Assembly: GCA_963775505.1 (NCBI GenBank)
Contig: CAVZIL010000001.1
Span: 496,001-560,000 of the forward strand
Length of the DNA stretch: 64,000 nucleotides
Direction of reading: 5' to 3'
Origin: JAIBJN01 sp963775505
GTDB lineage: Bacteria; Actinomycetota; Thermoleophilia; Gaiellales; Gaiellaceae
Position 1 is the stretch's first letter. Every line of letters starts with the position of its first letter. The translations under genes were made by a program, and so were the position numbers. The notes beneath the pieces are model-generated. The model was not told the DNA's origin. It worked only from the letters and a program-made list of their open reading frames with translations, and ran no database searches. Shown piece by piece: positions 8,774-15,607 of the stretch.

Positions 8774-9159
8774 GCCTCGTAACGGCCGTTCACCTCTACG
8801 TCACCGACCTCGACCGCTCGATCGACTGGTACACGCGCCTGCTCGGGCGCGGGCCGGCCGCGGCCTACGACGAAGGCGAGAACGCCCACAGCGCGTTCTT
8901 CGTCCTCGAAGGGCAGACGTTTCTCGTCCTGACCTGGGATCCGGAGCGGGGCCGTGAGATCGGCGGCTCGGCCCGGCTCGAGCTCGCCGGGGACGACATC
9001 CAGGCCGAGATCACGAGGCTCGACCGGCAGGGGATCCAGGGCGGCCGGGTCACGAGGACGCGGTTCGGCACGGAGGTCTACGACCTCGCCGACCCGGACG
9101 GCCATCTCGTCCGTATCGGCCCTGCGTGGACGCTCCACGCCATCGAAGGCGCCGTCTAG
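8770..9159 (+). CDS. VOC-superfamily (glyoxalase-like) protein
   Basis: About 129 residues with the paired beta-alpha-beta-beta-beta layout: VTAVHLYVTDLDRSIDWYTRLLG at the start and EVYDLADPDGHLVRIG at the end. The His of VHLYV, and Asp/Glu residues near FVLEGQ, could be metal ligands. It may be a dioxygenase, isomerase or resistance protein; the substrate is unknown. GTG start coupled to the small basic gene; convergent with the DUF192 gene, the stops sharing CTAG. Confidence 0.8.
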   Translation: MSLVTAVHLYVTDLDRSIDWYTRLLGRGPAAAYDEGENAHSAFFVLEGQTFLVLTWDPERGREIGGSARLELAGDDIQAEITRLDRQGIQGGRVTRTRFGTEVYDLADPDGHLVRIGPAWTLHAIEGAV

Positions 9160-9470
9160 ACCGCAGGCCTGACGCGAACGACGTCGCCGGGGAGGAGCCC
9201 GACGCGGCCGCACTCGCCCGCGCGCAGCTCGATCACCGACTTCGCGCCTTTGCAGCCTGCGATCCGCCAGGGGCGGAGGTGCTCGGCGACGCGGAGGACT
9301 CGCCCTTCCCGGTCGAGAAACGCCGCGTCGATGGCGAAGCGCATGAACCACATGTGAATGGAGGAAGCGGGGCGAAGGAGGATCCCCTCGCCCCGCTCGA
9401 GCCCGGCACGTCCGAGGAGGCCCCGGAGCCGGGAGAGCGGTGTCTCCGCGAGGAGACACCGCTCACACAC
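9156..9470 (-). CDS. DUF192 family protein
   Basis: The DUF192 pattern is clear: CERCLLAETPLSRLRGLLGR, ILLRPASSIHMWFMRFAID, FLDREGRVLRV, PWRIAGCKGAKSVIELRAGE and GLLPGDVV. These small beta proteins are often exported; here no signal peptide is present. The sensible start is GTG 9470, with no strong ribosome site, lying 37 bases past the stop of the upstream peptidase gene, so the two may be co-transcribed. The first codons also form a perfect 13-bp hairpin (9435-9464), which could limit translation. Confidence 0.85.
   Translation of the reverse strand: MCERCLLAETPLSRLRGLLGRAGLERGEGILLRPASSIHMWFMRFAIDAAFLDREGRVLRVAEHLRPWRIAGCKGAKSVIELRAGECGRVGLLPGDVVRVRPAV
9435..9464. repeat. Perfect 13-bp hairpin inside the start of the DUF192 gene
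   Basis: GAGCGGTGTCTCC (9435-9447) and GGAGACACCGCTC (9452-9464) with a 4-base loop. It encodes the conserved-looking ERCLLAETPL segment, so coding may explain it, but it also lies 44 bases after the peptidase stop and could act as an attenuator on the minus strand. Confidence 0.4.
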
Positions 9471-9507
9471 CAGGCTGCCGTCGTCTCGTTCCAGGGAGAC
9501 GAGCGAC

Positions 9508-11043
9508 TTAGTACCCCACGTGAATGTGGTCGTCGTGGTTGGCCAGCGGGAAGGACGGCCCGCCGAGCCCGAAGAGCGAGATGACCTGCTTCGCCTGCAG
9601 CTCCGCGGGGAGGAGCAGGACGTTCTTGACAGCCCGCTCGGTGATCCCGCCGGGCTGCTGGTTGCCGTAGATCGACGTGTTGTTGAGCGCGGCGATGTCG
9701 ACGGCGAGGCCGTAGACGTGCGCCGAGATCACGCCCGGCCGGGCGTAGAGCCCATGGCCGGTGGTGAGGCTCGAGACGGTGACCTGCCCATGGGCCTCGG
9801 CCAGGTAGCGCAGGAGCACGATGACGCGGACGTCCGTCCGGCCGAGCGCGACGTCGAGCCGGCCGCCCGGGTAGATGTCCACGCGCTTGTCGCGCAGCAG
9901 CGTGCGCTGCAGGCGGGGCTTCGCGGCCTCGAGACCCTCGACGAGGGAGCGGAGACCGACCGCCCGGTTGTAGTTGCGGAGGGCGAACGCCTCCTTGGCG
10001 AAGGAGTCGCCGCCGTAGGCCCTGAGCGTGCCCATCGGGCTCCGGCGACCGTCACGAAGGTCGGCGAGCTGGCGAGCGGTCGCCCGCACGGGCGCGAGGC
10101 TCATCGAGCTCGAGTCGAACCCGCGGGCGCGGAGGACGCCGAGCACCAGAGCCCAGTCGACCTTGGCCTGCGCCGCCTCGCGTGCGAGGGCTGCCGCGAA
10201 GGCCGGCTTCAAGCGCTTGGCCGGCGGAGTCGGGTCGGGCAGCGGACGGTGTAGCCAGATGGTGGCGAAGAAGCCGTCCGCGTCGACCTCGGGATCGAGG
10301 TATGCGGGGCTCCGCGTCTGCTTGTCGATCACGGGCAGGTCGCCCGGGGACGGGGGGTTGCCGTGGTCGTCGCCGACGCCCGGGTCGGGCGCGGGCGGGT
10401 TGTCGGGCGTCCCGTCTCCGCCGTCCGGAAGCGGAGGCGGAGGCGCTCCGTCGCCGGATCCCTGGCCGTCGTCGGGCTCCTCGCCGGGAAGCGGGGGAGG
10501 CTCGGTGGGATCGGCCGGTGGGTCGCCCTCGCCGGGCTGCCCATCGCCGTCACCGCCGGCATCCTCGCCGGACTCGCCGGATCCTTCGGCCGAGCCCTCG
10601 CCGCCTTCGGCGGGGTCTTCGCCCTCGGCGGGCTCCTCGCCCTCGCCGGCCTCGCCGTCCTCGCCACCCTCGCCGCCGTCCTCGGCCTCCTCCTCGGCGG
10701 CCGACCCGTTCTCGGCGGCCTCCTCGTCGGAGCTGACCTCGGTCGTGGCGTCGCCTTCGATCGCCTCGACCACGACGTCACCGGCACCCGCCGAGAAGGC
10801 GGCGCCGCCGAAGAACAGCGTGGCGAAGGCGAGGCTCGTGGCGAGCCGGCGCTTGCTCCACGTCGCGCGCGTGCGCGCGGGACGGGAGGAGCTCGTGCCG
10901 GTTGCGGGTGGGCTCTCGGTGTCGCCGTCCGGCGACGCGGACGCCGTCGGCTCGTTGCGCCCGAGCGCCCAAAGCGCCCAACCGGCAAGTGTGAACAGGA
11001 CGAGAGGCGCGATGTACCGCCTCGACTTCTTCTGCTGTGGCAT
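9508..11043 (-). CDS. Membrane-anchored M15-like peptidoglycan peptidase with acidic linker
   Basis: From ATG 11043: a basic N-terminus, membrane segment YIAPLVLFTLAGWALWALG, a second hydrophobic segment (LATSLAFATLFFGGAAFSAG), then about 170 residues almost wholly Glu, Gly, Asp, Pro and Ala. The C-terminal half ends with SAHVYGLAVDIAALN and DDHIHVGY, matching the HxxGxAxD and HxH zinc motifs of D-Ala-D-Ala carboxypeptidase/VanY-like (M15) enzymes. The catalytic part would sit outside the membrane with the linker spanning the wall. The in-frame extension upstream to 11127 has no ribosome site and is rejected. The leader holds a candidate c-di-AMP riboswitch, fitting a wall hydrolase. Confidence 0.75.
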   Translation of the reverse strand: MPQQKKSRRYIAPLVLFTLAGWALWALGRNEPTASASPDGDTESPPATGTSSSRPARTRATWSKRRLATSLAFATLFFGGAAFSAGAGDVVVEAIEGDATTEVSSDEEAAENGSAAEEEAEDGGEGGEDGEAGEGEEPAEGEDPAEGGEGSAEGSGESGEDAGGDGDGQPGEGDPPADPTEPPPLPGEEPDDGQGSGDGAPPPPLPDGGDGTPDNPPAPDPGVGDDHGNPPSPGDLPVIDKQTRSPAYLDPEVDADGFFATIWLHRPLPDPTPPAKRLKPAFAAALAREAAQAKVDWALVLGVLRARGFDSSSMSLAPVRATARQLADLRDGRRSPMGTLRAYGGDSFAKEAFALRNYNRAVGLRSLVEGLEAAKPRLQRTLLRDKRVDIYPGGRLDVALGRTDVRVIVLLRYLAEAHGQVTVSSLTTGHGLYARPGVISAHVYGLAVDIAALNNTSIYGNQQPGGITERAVKNVLLLPAELQAKQVISLFGLGGPSFPLANHDDHIHVGY

Positions 11044-11067
11044 GAGCCTGGTGCTCCCGTAGGTCGG

Positions 11068-11091
11068 GCGCCGAGGCCGCCACATCGGCGC
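11068..11091 (-). terminator. Possible riboswitch expression-platform hairpin
   Basis: GCGCCGA (11068-11074) and TCGGCGC (11085-11091) form a 7-bp stem between the candidate aptamer and the ATG at 11043. It is positioned where a regulatory terminator or sequestering stem would lie. Confidence 0.35.
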
Positions 11092-11119
11092 GGAAACGTC
11101 CTTGGTCCGATCCGCGAAG

Positions 11120-11275
11120 CCGCTCACGCGGTCGTGCTCGGACTATCGGGTTTCGGCGCGAGCGCGATCTTCCCCCGAAAGGGTCAACTGGCCGCCAAAC
11201 CCCTCCGCCGGGGGATTCTCGGAGGCTTCCCGGTGCCCGATGGTGCGGGGCAGATTGAGCCAAACGGCGGAGCGG
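11120..11275 (-). promoter_or_regulatory. Candidate c-di-AMP (ydaO/yuaA type) riboswitch
   Basis: Read on the minus strand, the leader is closed by CCGCTC (11275-11270) with GAGCGG (11125-11120). Inside it carries GGCTCAATCTGCCC, a small hairpin, then CCGGGAAGCC and GAGAATCC. The 3' part is GCCGAAACCCGATAGTCCGA followed by GCGTGAGCG. This order resembles the ydaO/yuaA consensus (GAAUCC, GGGGnnCC, GUGAAUC, CCGAAUCCGACAGCU ... GCG). Streptomyces uses this class before cell-wall hydrolase genes such as rpfA; here the next gene is an M15-like wall peptidase. Several conserved bases differ, so a covariance-model hit is needed. Confidence 0.5.
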
Positions 11276-11451
11276 TCACGCCGAGCAGCTCGAGGAGCCT
11301 CGGGAGGTCTTTCAACACCGTGACCATGCTTTCCGCCCGATCGAACAGCCGGCTCTCACGGCACGACCTCGTGCCATCTCCCCGTTCGGCCCGTTTTCCG
11401 TTCAGCGCGCCGACGTGCGTGCCCGCAGTAGGGAAGGGAGGTGAATCGAGA
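11276..11451. other. Intergenic region upstream of flp
   Basis: About 175 bases between the divergent riboswitch leader and the pilin gene. It should hold both promoters. The one structure I see is a perfect 7-bp hairpin GGCACGA-CC-TCGTGCC at 11360-11375, a possible operator. No small open frame is convincing. Confidence 0.4.
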
Positions 11452-11613
11452 ATGTTCAACAAGCCCCTCGTTGCACTGAGGCGGGAGGACGGCCAGACCA
11501 TGGCGGAGTACGGCGTGGTCCTCGCCGTCATCACGCTCACCATCGTCGTCGCTCTCGCTGCCCTCTCGGGCGCCATCGGCGACGCAATCAACGCTGTCAC
11601 CGGAGTCCTCTAG
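11452..11613 (+). CDS. flp: Flp/Fap-type major pilin
   Basis: 53 residues: a short basic leader (MFNKPLVALRRE), then DGQTMAEYGVVLAVITLTIV and a single hydrophobic helix. The Gln-Thr-Met-Ala-Glu-Tyr pattern (Glu five after the cleavage Gly, followed by Tyr) is the Flp prepilin signature. Cleavage would be after the Gly of the DGQ segment by a TadV/CpaA-type peptidase, which is not in this window. Strong ribosome site GGGAGGTGA about seven bases upstream. First gene of the Tad operon. Confidence 0.93.
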   Translation: MFNKPLVALRREDGQTMAEYGVVLAVITLTIVVALAALSGAIGDAINAVTGVL

Positions 11614-11633
11614 AGAAGGACGCCGGTCGAAGG

Positions 11634-11670
11634 GGCGGGCCCTTCCGCGCCCCGCAGGACAGGGCCCGCC
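11634..11670 (+). terminator. Attenuating hairpin between flp and tadE
   Basis: GGCGGGCCC (11634-11642) and GGGCCCGCC (11662-11670) form a 9-bp G+C stem followed by TCTCTC. Partial termination here would raise pilin output relative to the assembly machinery, as in other Tad operons; that role is inference. Confidence 0.5.
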
Positions 11671-11693
11671 TCTCTCGCAGGAAGGTAATCGAC

Positions 11694-12101
11694 TTGCTCA
11701 CAAAGCTTTCACCGCACAGGAGATCGAGGAATGGACAGGAGGGCCAGACGCTCACCGAGTTCGCCATGGTCCTGCCGCTGCTCGCGCTGCTCCTGTTCGG
11801 GATCATCCAGTTCGGGATCGTCTTCCACCAGTACGTGACGCTGACGGACTCCGTCCGCGCCGGGGGAAGGCAGGGCGCGGTCAGCCGCGACCTCTCCAAC
11901 CCCCAGGCAGTCGTCATCGACCGGGTGCGCCGCTCGGCGGCGGACCTCGATCCCGCAAAGCTCGGCGTGTCGGTCAGCTCCACCTTCGTCCAGGGGGACG
12001 ACGTGACCGTGACGGCGACGTACCCGTACGACATCAGCCTGCTCGGGGTCGTCGTCAAGTCGGGAACCCTGTCAGCCTCGACCACGGAGCGCGTGGAATG
12101 A
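11694..12101 (+). CDS. tadE: TadE-like minor pilin/pseudopilin
   Basis: GQEGQTLTEFAMVLPLLALLLFGIIQFGIVF is the TadE N-terminal signature: a Gly-Gln cleavage zone, a Glu five residues in and one long transmembrane helix. About 85 residues of soluble domain follow (VSVSSTFVQGDDVTVTATYPYDI). TTG start with AAGG upstream. TadE proteins are processed by the prepilin peptidase and help assemble Flp pili at the membrane. Confidence 0.88.
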   Translation: MLTKLSPHRRSRNGQEGQTLTEFAMVLPLLALLLFGIIQFGIVFHQYVTLTDSVRAGGRQGAVSRDLSNPQAVVIDRVRRSAADLDPAKLGVSVSSTFVQGDDVTVTATYPYDISLLGVVVKSGTLSASTTERVE

Positions 12102-12205
12102 GCGATCGCGGCCGCTCTCGCGGCGCGTTCAGCCAATGAGCACTCAGCTCATGGGCCGAGGACGCCGATAAGGCACTCAATCCGAGTTCAGAAAGACGTG
12201 GTGCA

Positions 12206-12985
12206 ATGACGTATCGACTCCGCAATCTCGGGCTCGCGATCGCGCTCGCCGCCGTCGCAGTCCTGCTCGTCTTCTATTACGTCTCCCAAGAGCGGGGTCG
12301 GCTCCAGGAGGACCAGGAGCTCGTCCCGGTCTGGGTGGCGGCACAGGACATCCCGATCGGGACCTCGGGCGCAGAGCTCGAGGCCGGCGGGTACCTCGCC
12401 CAGTCCGAGGTCGAGCGCGGCCAGGTCGCGCCCGGCGCGCTCCTCGACCCGGCGGACGTCGCCACCAAGGTCGTCGCCGCCCAGATCTACAAGGGCGAGC
12501 AGGTAAGCCAGCTGCGCTTCAAGTCGGAGGCGGAGCGGGGCATTCGCGCCCAGCTCACCGGCACCCTCCGTGCCGTCCAGCTTCCAGGCAACGAGCATCA
12601 GCTCCTCGCCGGAACGCTGCAGTCCGGCGACCGTGTCGACGTCGTCGGCACCTGGAACGTGCCCGAGAGCGCAAACAGGCACGTCAGCCGCACGATCCTG
12701 CGCGACATCCTCGTGCTCGAGGCCGCGGTGAAGGCCGACGTGCAGACGAAGATCACCGAGGACGCGGACAAGGGCCTCTCGGTGAAGCTCGCCCTGACCG
12801 ACGCGCAGGAGCAGAAGCTCTTCTGGGTGGCGCAGAACGGCGCCTGGACGTTCACCCTCCGGCCGCCGAACGATGCTGCCGACAGCCCCGACGCCGCCGA
12901 GTCGTATTGGACGCTGCTCGAAGACGGTCTCAAGCTGCAGCAGCTCGACGAACTGTGGAGTGAGGAGGCGATCTTCAGTGAGTAG
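12206..12985 (+). CDS. cpaB: Flp pilus assembly protein CpaB/RcpC (SAF domain)
   Basis: One N-terminal membrane helix (LGLAIALAAVAVLLVFYYV) is followed by a SAF-type domain beginning VPVWVAAQDIPIGTSGAEL, the usual CpaB opening, and by IYKGEQVSQLRF and LAGTLQSGDRVDVVGTW. CpaB/RcpC acts in the envelope near the secretin in Gram-negatives; in a monoderm it may organise the pilus in the wall. The stop overlaps the next gene's GTG by eight bases. Confidence 0.85.
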   Translation: MTYRLRNLGLAIALAAVAVLLVFYYVSQERGRLQEDQELVPVWVAAQDIPIGTSGAELEAGGYLAQSEVERGQVAPGALLDPADVATKVVAAQIYKGEQVSQLRFKSEAERGIRAQLTGTLRAVQLPGNEHQLLAGTLQSGDRVDVVGTWNVPESANRHVSRTILRDILVLEAAVKADVQTKITEDADKGLSVKLALTDAQEQKLFWVAQNGAWTFTLRPPNDAADSPDAAESYWTLLEDGLKLQQLDELWSEEAIFSE

Positions 12986-14165
12986 CGAGACTCCAGTCGC
13001 AACGCGCGAGAAGACGCGGATCTTCGTCACCGGGTCGTGCGACGGGCTCGACCAGCTCCGCGACGCGCTCGAGCGTCACGGGGAGATCGAGCTCGTGGGC
13101 ACCAGCGTGGCGGTCACCGAGTCCGCCGGCGTCCTGACCGGCGGGCACCTCGAGGTGATCCTCCACGGGACGAGGAGCTCGACGCTCCCCCGGGACGAGA
13201 TCGCCACGATCCGCGAGCACACGCGCACGCCGATCATCCTGCTCGCCTCGGGCGAGGCGTCGGTCCTGCTCGAGGAGGCGCTGGACTCGGACGTGTCCGA
13301 CGTCCTTCTCCTCCCGCAGATGACCGAGAACGTCGTCTTCGCCATCCGCAAGGCGGGACGGTCGAACCTGCGGCCGGCGCCGTCGGCCGCGCCGACCCGG
13401 CGAGGGCGCATCGTGACCGTGTTCTCGCCCAAGGGCGGGACCGGAAAGACCGTCACCTCCACCAACCTCGCGGCGGCCTTCGCGAAGTTCGAGGGCAAGC
13501 GGACGCTGCTCCTCGACCTCGACCTGCAGTTCGGAGACGCCGCGATCATGCTCGGCCTCGAGCCCGAGAAGACGATCTACGACCTCGTCGTCGCCCCGGG
13601 CGAGCTCGACTCCGAGAAGCTCGCGGGCTACACGACCCGGCACCCGTCGGGCCTCGACATCCTCCCGGCGCCGGTGCGCCCGGAGGACGCCGAGCTCGTG
13701 ACCGAGACGAAGCTCTCGCGCCTCCTCGAGGTCGCGCGGGAGTCCTACGACGTCATCGTGGTGGACACGTCGCCGTTCTTCCACGGGCCGATGCTCGCCA
13801 CGCTCGACCGCACCGACGAGCTCCTGCTCGTGTGCGGGCTCGACGTTCCCACGCTCAAGAACGTCAGGCTCGCGCTCCAGACCCTCGAGCTCCTCGCCTT
13901 CCCCCAGAACCGCATCCGTGTCGTCCTGAACCGCGCGAACTCCAAGGTCGGGATGAAGCGGAGCGAGGTCGAAGGCGCGCTCGAGGTGAAGGTGCGCTTC
14001 GAGGTGCCGAGCGACCGGGCGGTGCCCATCGCCGTCAACCGCGGGAACCCCGCCGTCCTCGCCGAGTCCGGCGCGGACTACTCGAAGGCCATCCGCGAGA
14101 TGGCGAAGGGGCTGCAGCCGGTGGAGGCGAAGGGGCAGAAGCGCGGCCTCTTCAAGCGAGGCTAG
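12978..14165 (+). CDS. cpaE: Tad pilus ATPase-like localisation protein CpaE/TadZ
   Basis: GTG 12978 overlaps the cpaB end. Residues 10-130 form an atypical receiver-like domain. From about residue 145 there is a MinD/ParA-type ATPase with deviant Walker A FSPKGGTGKTVTS, Walker A' LLLDLDLQFGDAA and Walker B-like DVIVVDTSP. The C-terminus is basic (KGQKRGLFKRG). TadZ/CpaE places the pilus machine at the correct cell site. Frame and length are intact. Confidence 0.88.
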   Translation: MSSETPVATREKTRIFVTGSCDGLDQLRDALERHGEIELVGTSVAVTESAGVLTGGHLEVILHGTRSSTLPRDEIATIREHTRTPIILLASGEASVLLEEALDSDVSDVLLLPQMTENVVFAIRKAGRSNLRPAPSAAPTRRGRIVTVFSPKGGTGKTVTSTNLAAAFAKFEGKRTLLLDLDLQFGDAAIMLGLEPEKTIYDLVVAPGELDSEKLAGYTTRHPSGLDILPAPVRPEDAELVTETKLSRLLEVARESYDVIVVDTSPFFHGPMLATLDRTDELLLVCGLDVPTLKNVRLALQTLELLAFPQNRIRVVLNRANSKVGMKRSEVEGALEVKVRFEVPSDRAVPIAVNRGNPAVLAESGADYSKAIREMAKGLQPVEAKGQKRGLFKRG

Positions 14166-14167
14166 CG

Positions 14168-15607
14168 ATGGGTCTCCACGATCGTCTCACCAGAGGCAGC
14201 GGGAACGGCGGGGCCGCCGAAACGGTCGCGCGCATCGAGACCGTCGCGCGCGACGCGCAGCCGGAGGCCCGGTCCGTCGATCCCTACGCCGAGCTCAAGA
14301 CCCGGATCCACCACGCGTGCATCGCCAAGCTGGGCCCGGAGCTCTTCTCGAGCTCGTCCAACGAAGACCTGACGGATCGCGTCCTGCGGGTCGTCACCGA
14401 GCAGCTCGCGCTCGACCAGACGCCGCTCACGCGGGAGGAGCGCCGGCAGGTCGTGCGGGAGATCACCGACGACATCCTGGGCTACGGCCCGCTCGAGCCC
14501 CTGCTCCGCGAGGACGCGATCAGCGAGGTCATGGTCAACGGGCCGGACCGCATCTACGTGGAGCGCGCGGGCAAGATCGAGCTCTCGAAGTCGACCTTCG
14601 TCGACGACGCTCACCTCCTGCGCATCATCGACAAGATCGTCTCCCAGGTCGGCCGCCGGGTCGACGAGTCGTCGCCGATGGTGGACGCGCGCCTGCCGGA
14701 CGGGAGCCGCGTGAACGCCATCATCCCCCCGCTCTCCCTGCGAGGGCCGGTGCTGACGATCCGGAAGTTCTCGCGCGACCCGTACACGATGGACGACCTG
14801 ATCAACTTCGGCTCGGTCACGTCGAAGGCGGCGCACTTCCTGGCCGCCTGCGTGCAGGGGAAGCTCAACGTCCTCATCTCCGGCGGAACGGGCACCGGTA
14901 AGACGACGACGCTGAACGCCCTCTCGGCCTTCGTGCCCGGCGACGAGCGCATCGTCACCATCGAGGACGCGGCCGAGCTCCAGCTCCAGCAGGATCACGT
15001 GATCCCGCTCGAGTCCCGGCCGGCCAACATCGAGGGTCAGGGCGAGGTCAAGATCCGCGAGCTCGTCAGGAACGCCCTGCGCATGCGTCCCGACCGCATC
15101 ATCGTCGGCGAGGTCCGCGGCGCCGAGACGCTCGACATGCTCCAGGCCATGAACACGGGCCACGAGGGCTCGCTGACCACGATCCACGCCAACTCCCCTC
15201 GCGACGCGCTGGCTCGTCTCGAGACGCTGGTGCTGACCGCGGGCGTCGAGCTGCCGCACCGGGCGATCCGCGAGCAGATCTCGAGCGCCTTCGACCTGCT
15301 CGTCCAGATCACCCGCCTCGTCGACGGCTCGCGCCGGCTCTCGCACATCACCGAGGTGCTGCGCATGGAGTCGGACGTGATCACCCTTCAGGACATCTTC
15401 CTCGCCAAGCCGCCGGACGAGGACTCGGCCGCCCCCGGGGCGACCCGGCTCCTCTCGACGCTCAAGTGCACGGGGCTCAAGCCCCACTTCCTGGAGCAGA
15501 TGGCCGCCAACGGCGTCACCTTGCCGCCGAACTTCTTCCAGCAGGACTCGGACGACCAGGTTCGGACGACGTTCCAGGCGGCCAGCTTCGGCGGTCTCCA
15601 GCGATGA
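14168..15607 (+). CDS. cpaF: Tad pilus assembly ATPase CpaF/TadA
   Basis: 479 residues. An N-terminal helical domain leads to DDILGYGPLEPLLREDAISE, typical of CpaF. Walker A GGTGTGKTTT is near residue 238, the Asp/Glu box TIEDAAELQL follows, Walker B-like IIVGEVRG is near 311, then the His box GHEGSLTTIHAN. This hexameric ATPase drives pilin polymerisation with the TadB/TadC membrane platform. ATG two bases after the cpaE stop; its own TGA overlaps the next ATG. Confidence 0.95.
   Translation: MGLHDRLTRGSGNGGAAETVARIETVARDAQPEARSVDPYAELKTRIHHACIAKLGPELFSSSSNEDLTDRVLRVVTEQLALDQTPLTREERRQVVREITDDILGYGPLEPLLREDAISEVMVNGPDRIYVERAGKIELSKSTFVDDAHLLRIIDKIVSQVGRRVDESSPMVDARLPDGSRVNAIIPPLSLRGPVLTIRKFSRDPYTMDDLINFGSVTSKAAHFLAACVQGKLNVLISGGTGTGKTTTLNALSAFVPGDERIVTIEDAAELQLQQDHVIPLESRPANIEGQGEVKIRELVRNALRMRPDRIIVGEVRGAETLDMLQAMNTGHEGSLTTIHANSPRDALARLETLVLTAGVELPHRAIREQISSAFDLLVQITRLVDGSRRLSHITEVLRMESDVITLQDIFLAKPPDEDSAAPGATRLLSTLKCTGLKPHFLEQMAANGVTLPPNFFQQDSDDQVRTTFQAASFGGLQR

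Noticed and set aside
11276..11451. Cobalamin, TPP or c-di-GMP riboswitch for the Tad operon on the plus strand
   Set aside because: None of the core boxes of those classes is present; the conserved-looking blocks read on the minus strand instead.
10363..11613. Plus-strand 416-residue frame ending in the pilin
   Set aside because: Only the last 53 codons are the flp gene, with a strong ribosome site at its own ATG; the rest is antisense to the peptidase linker.
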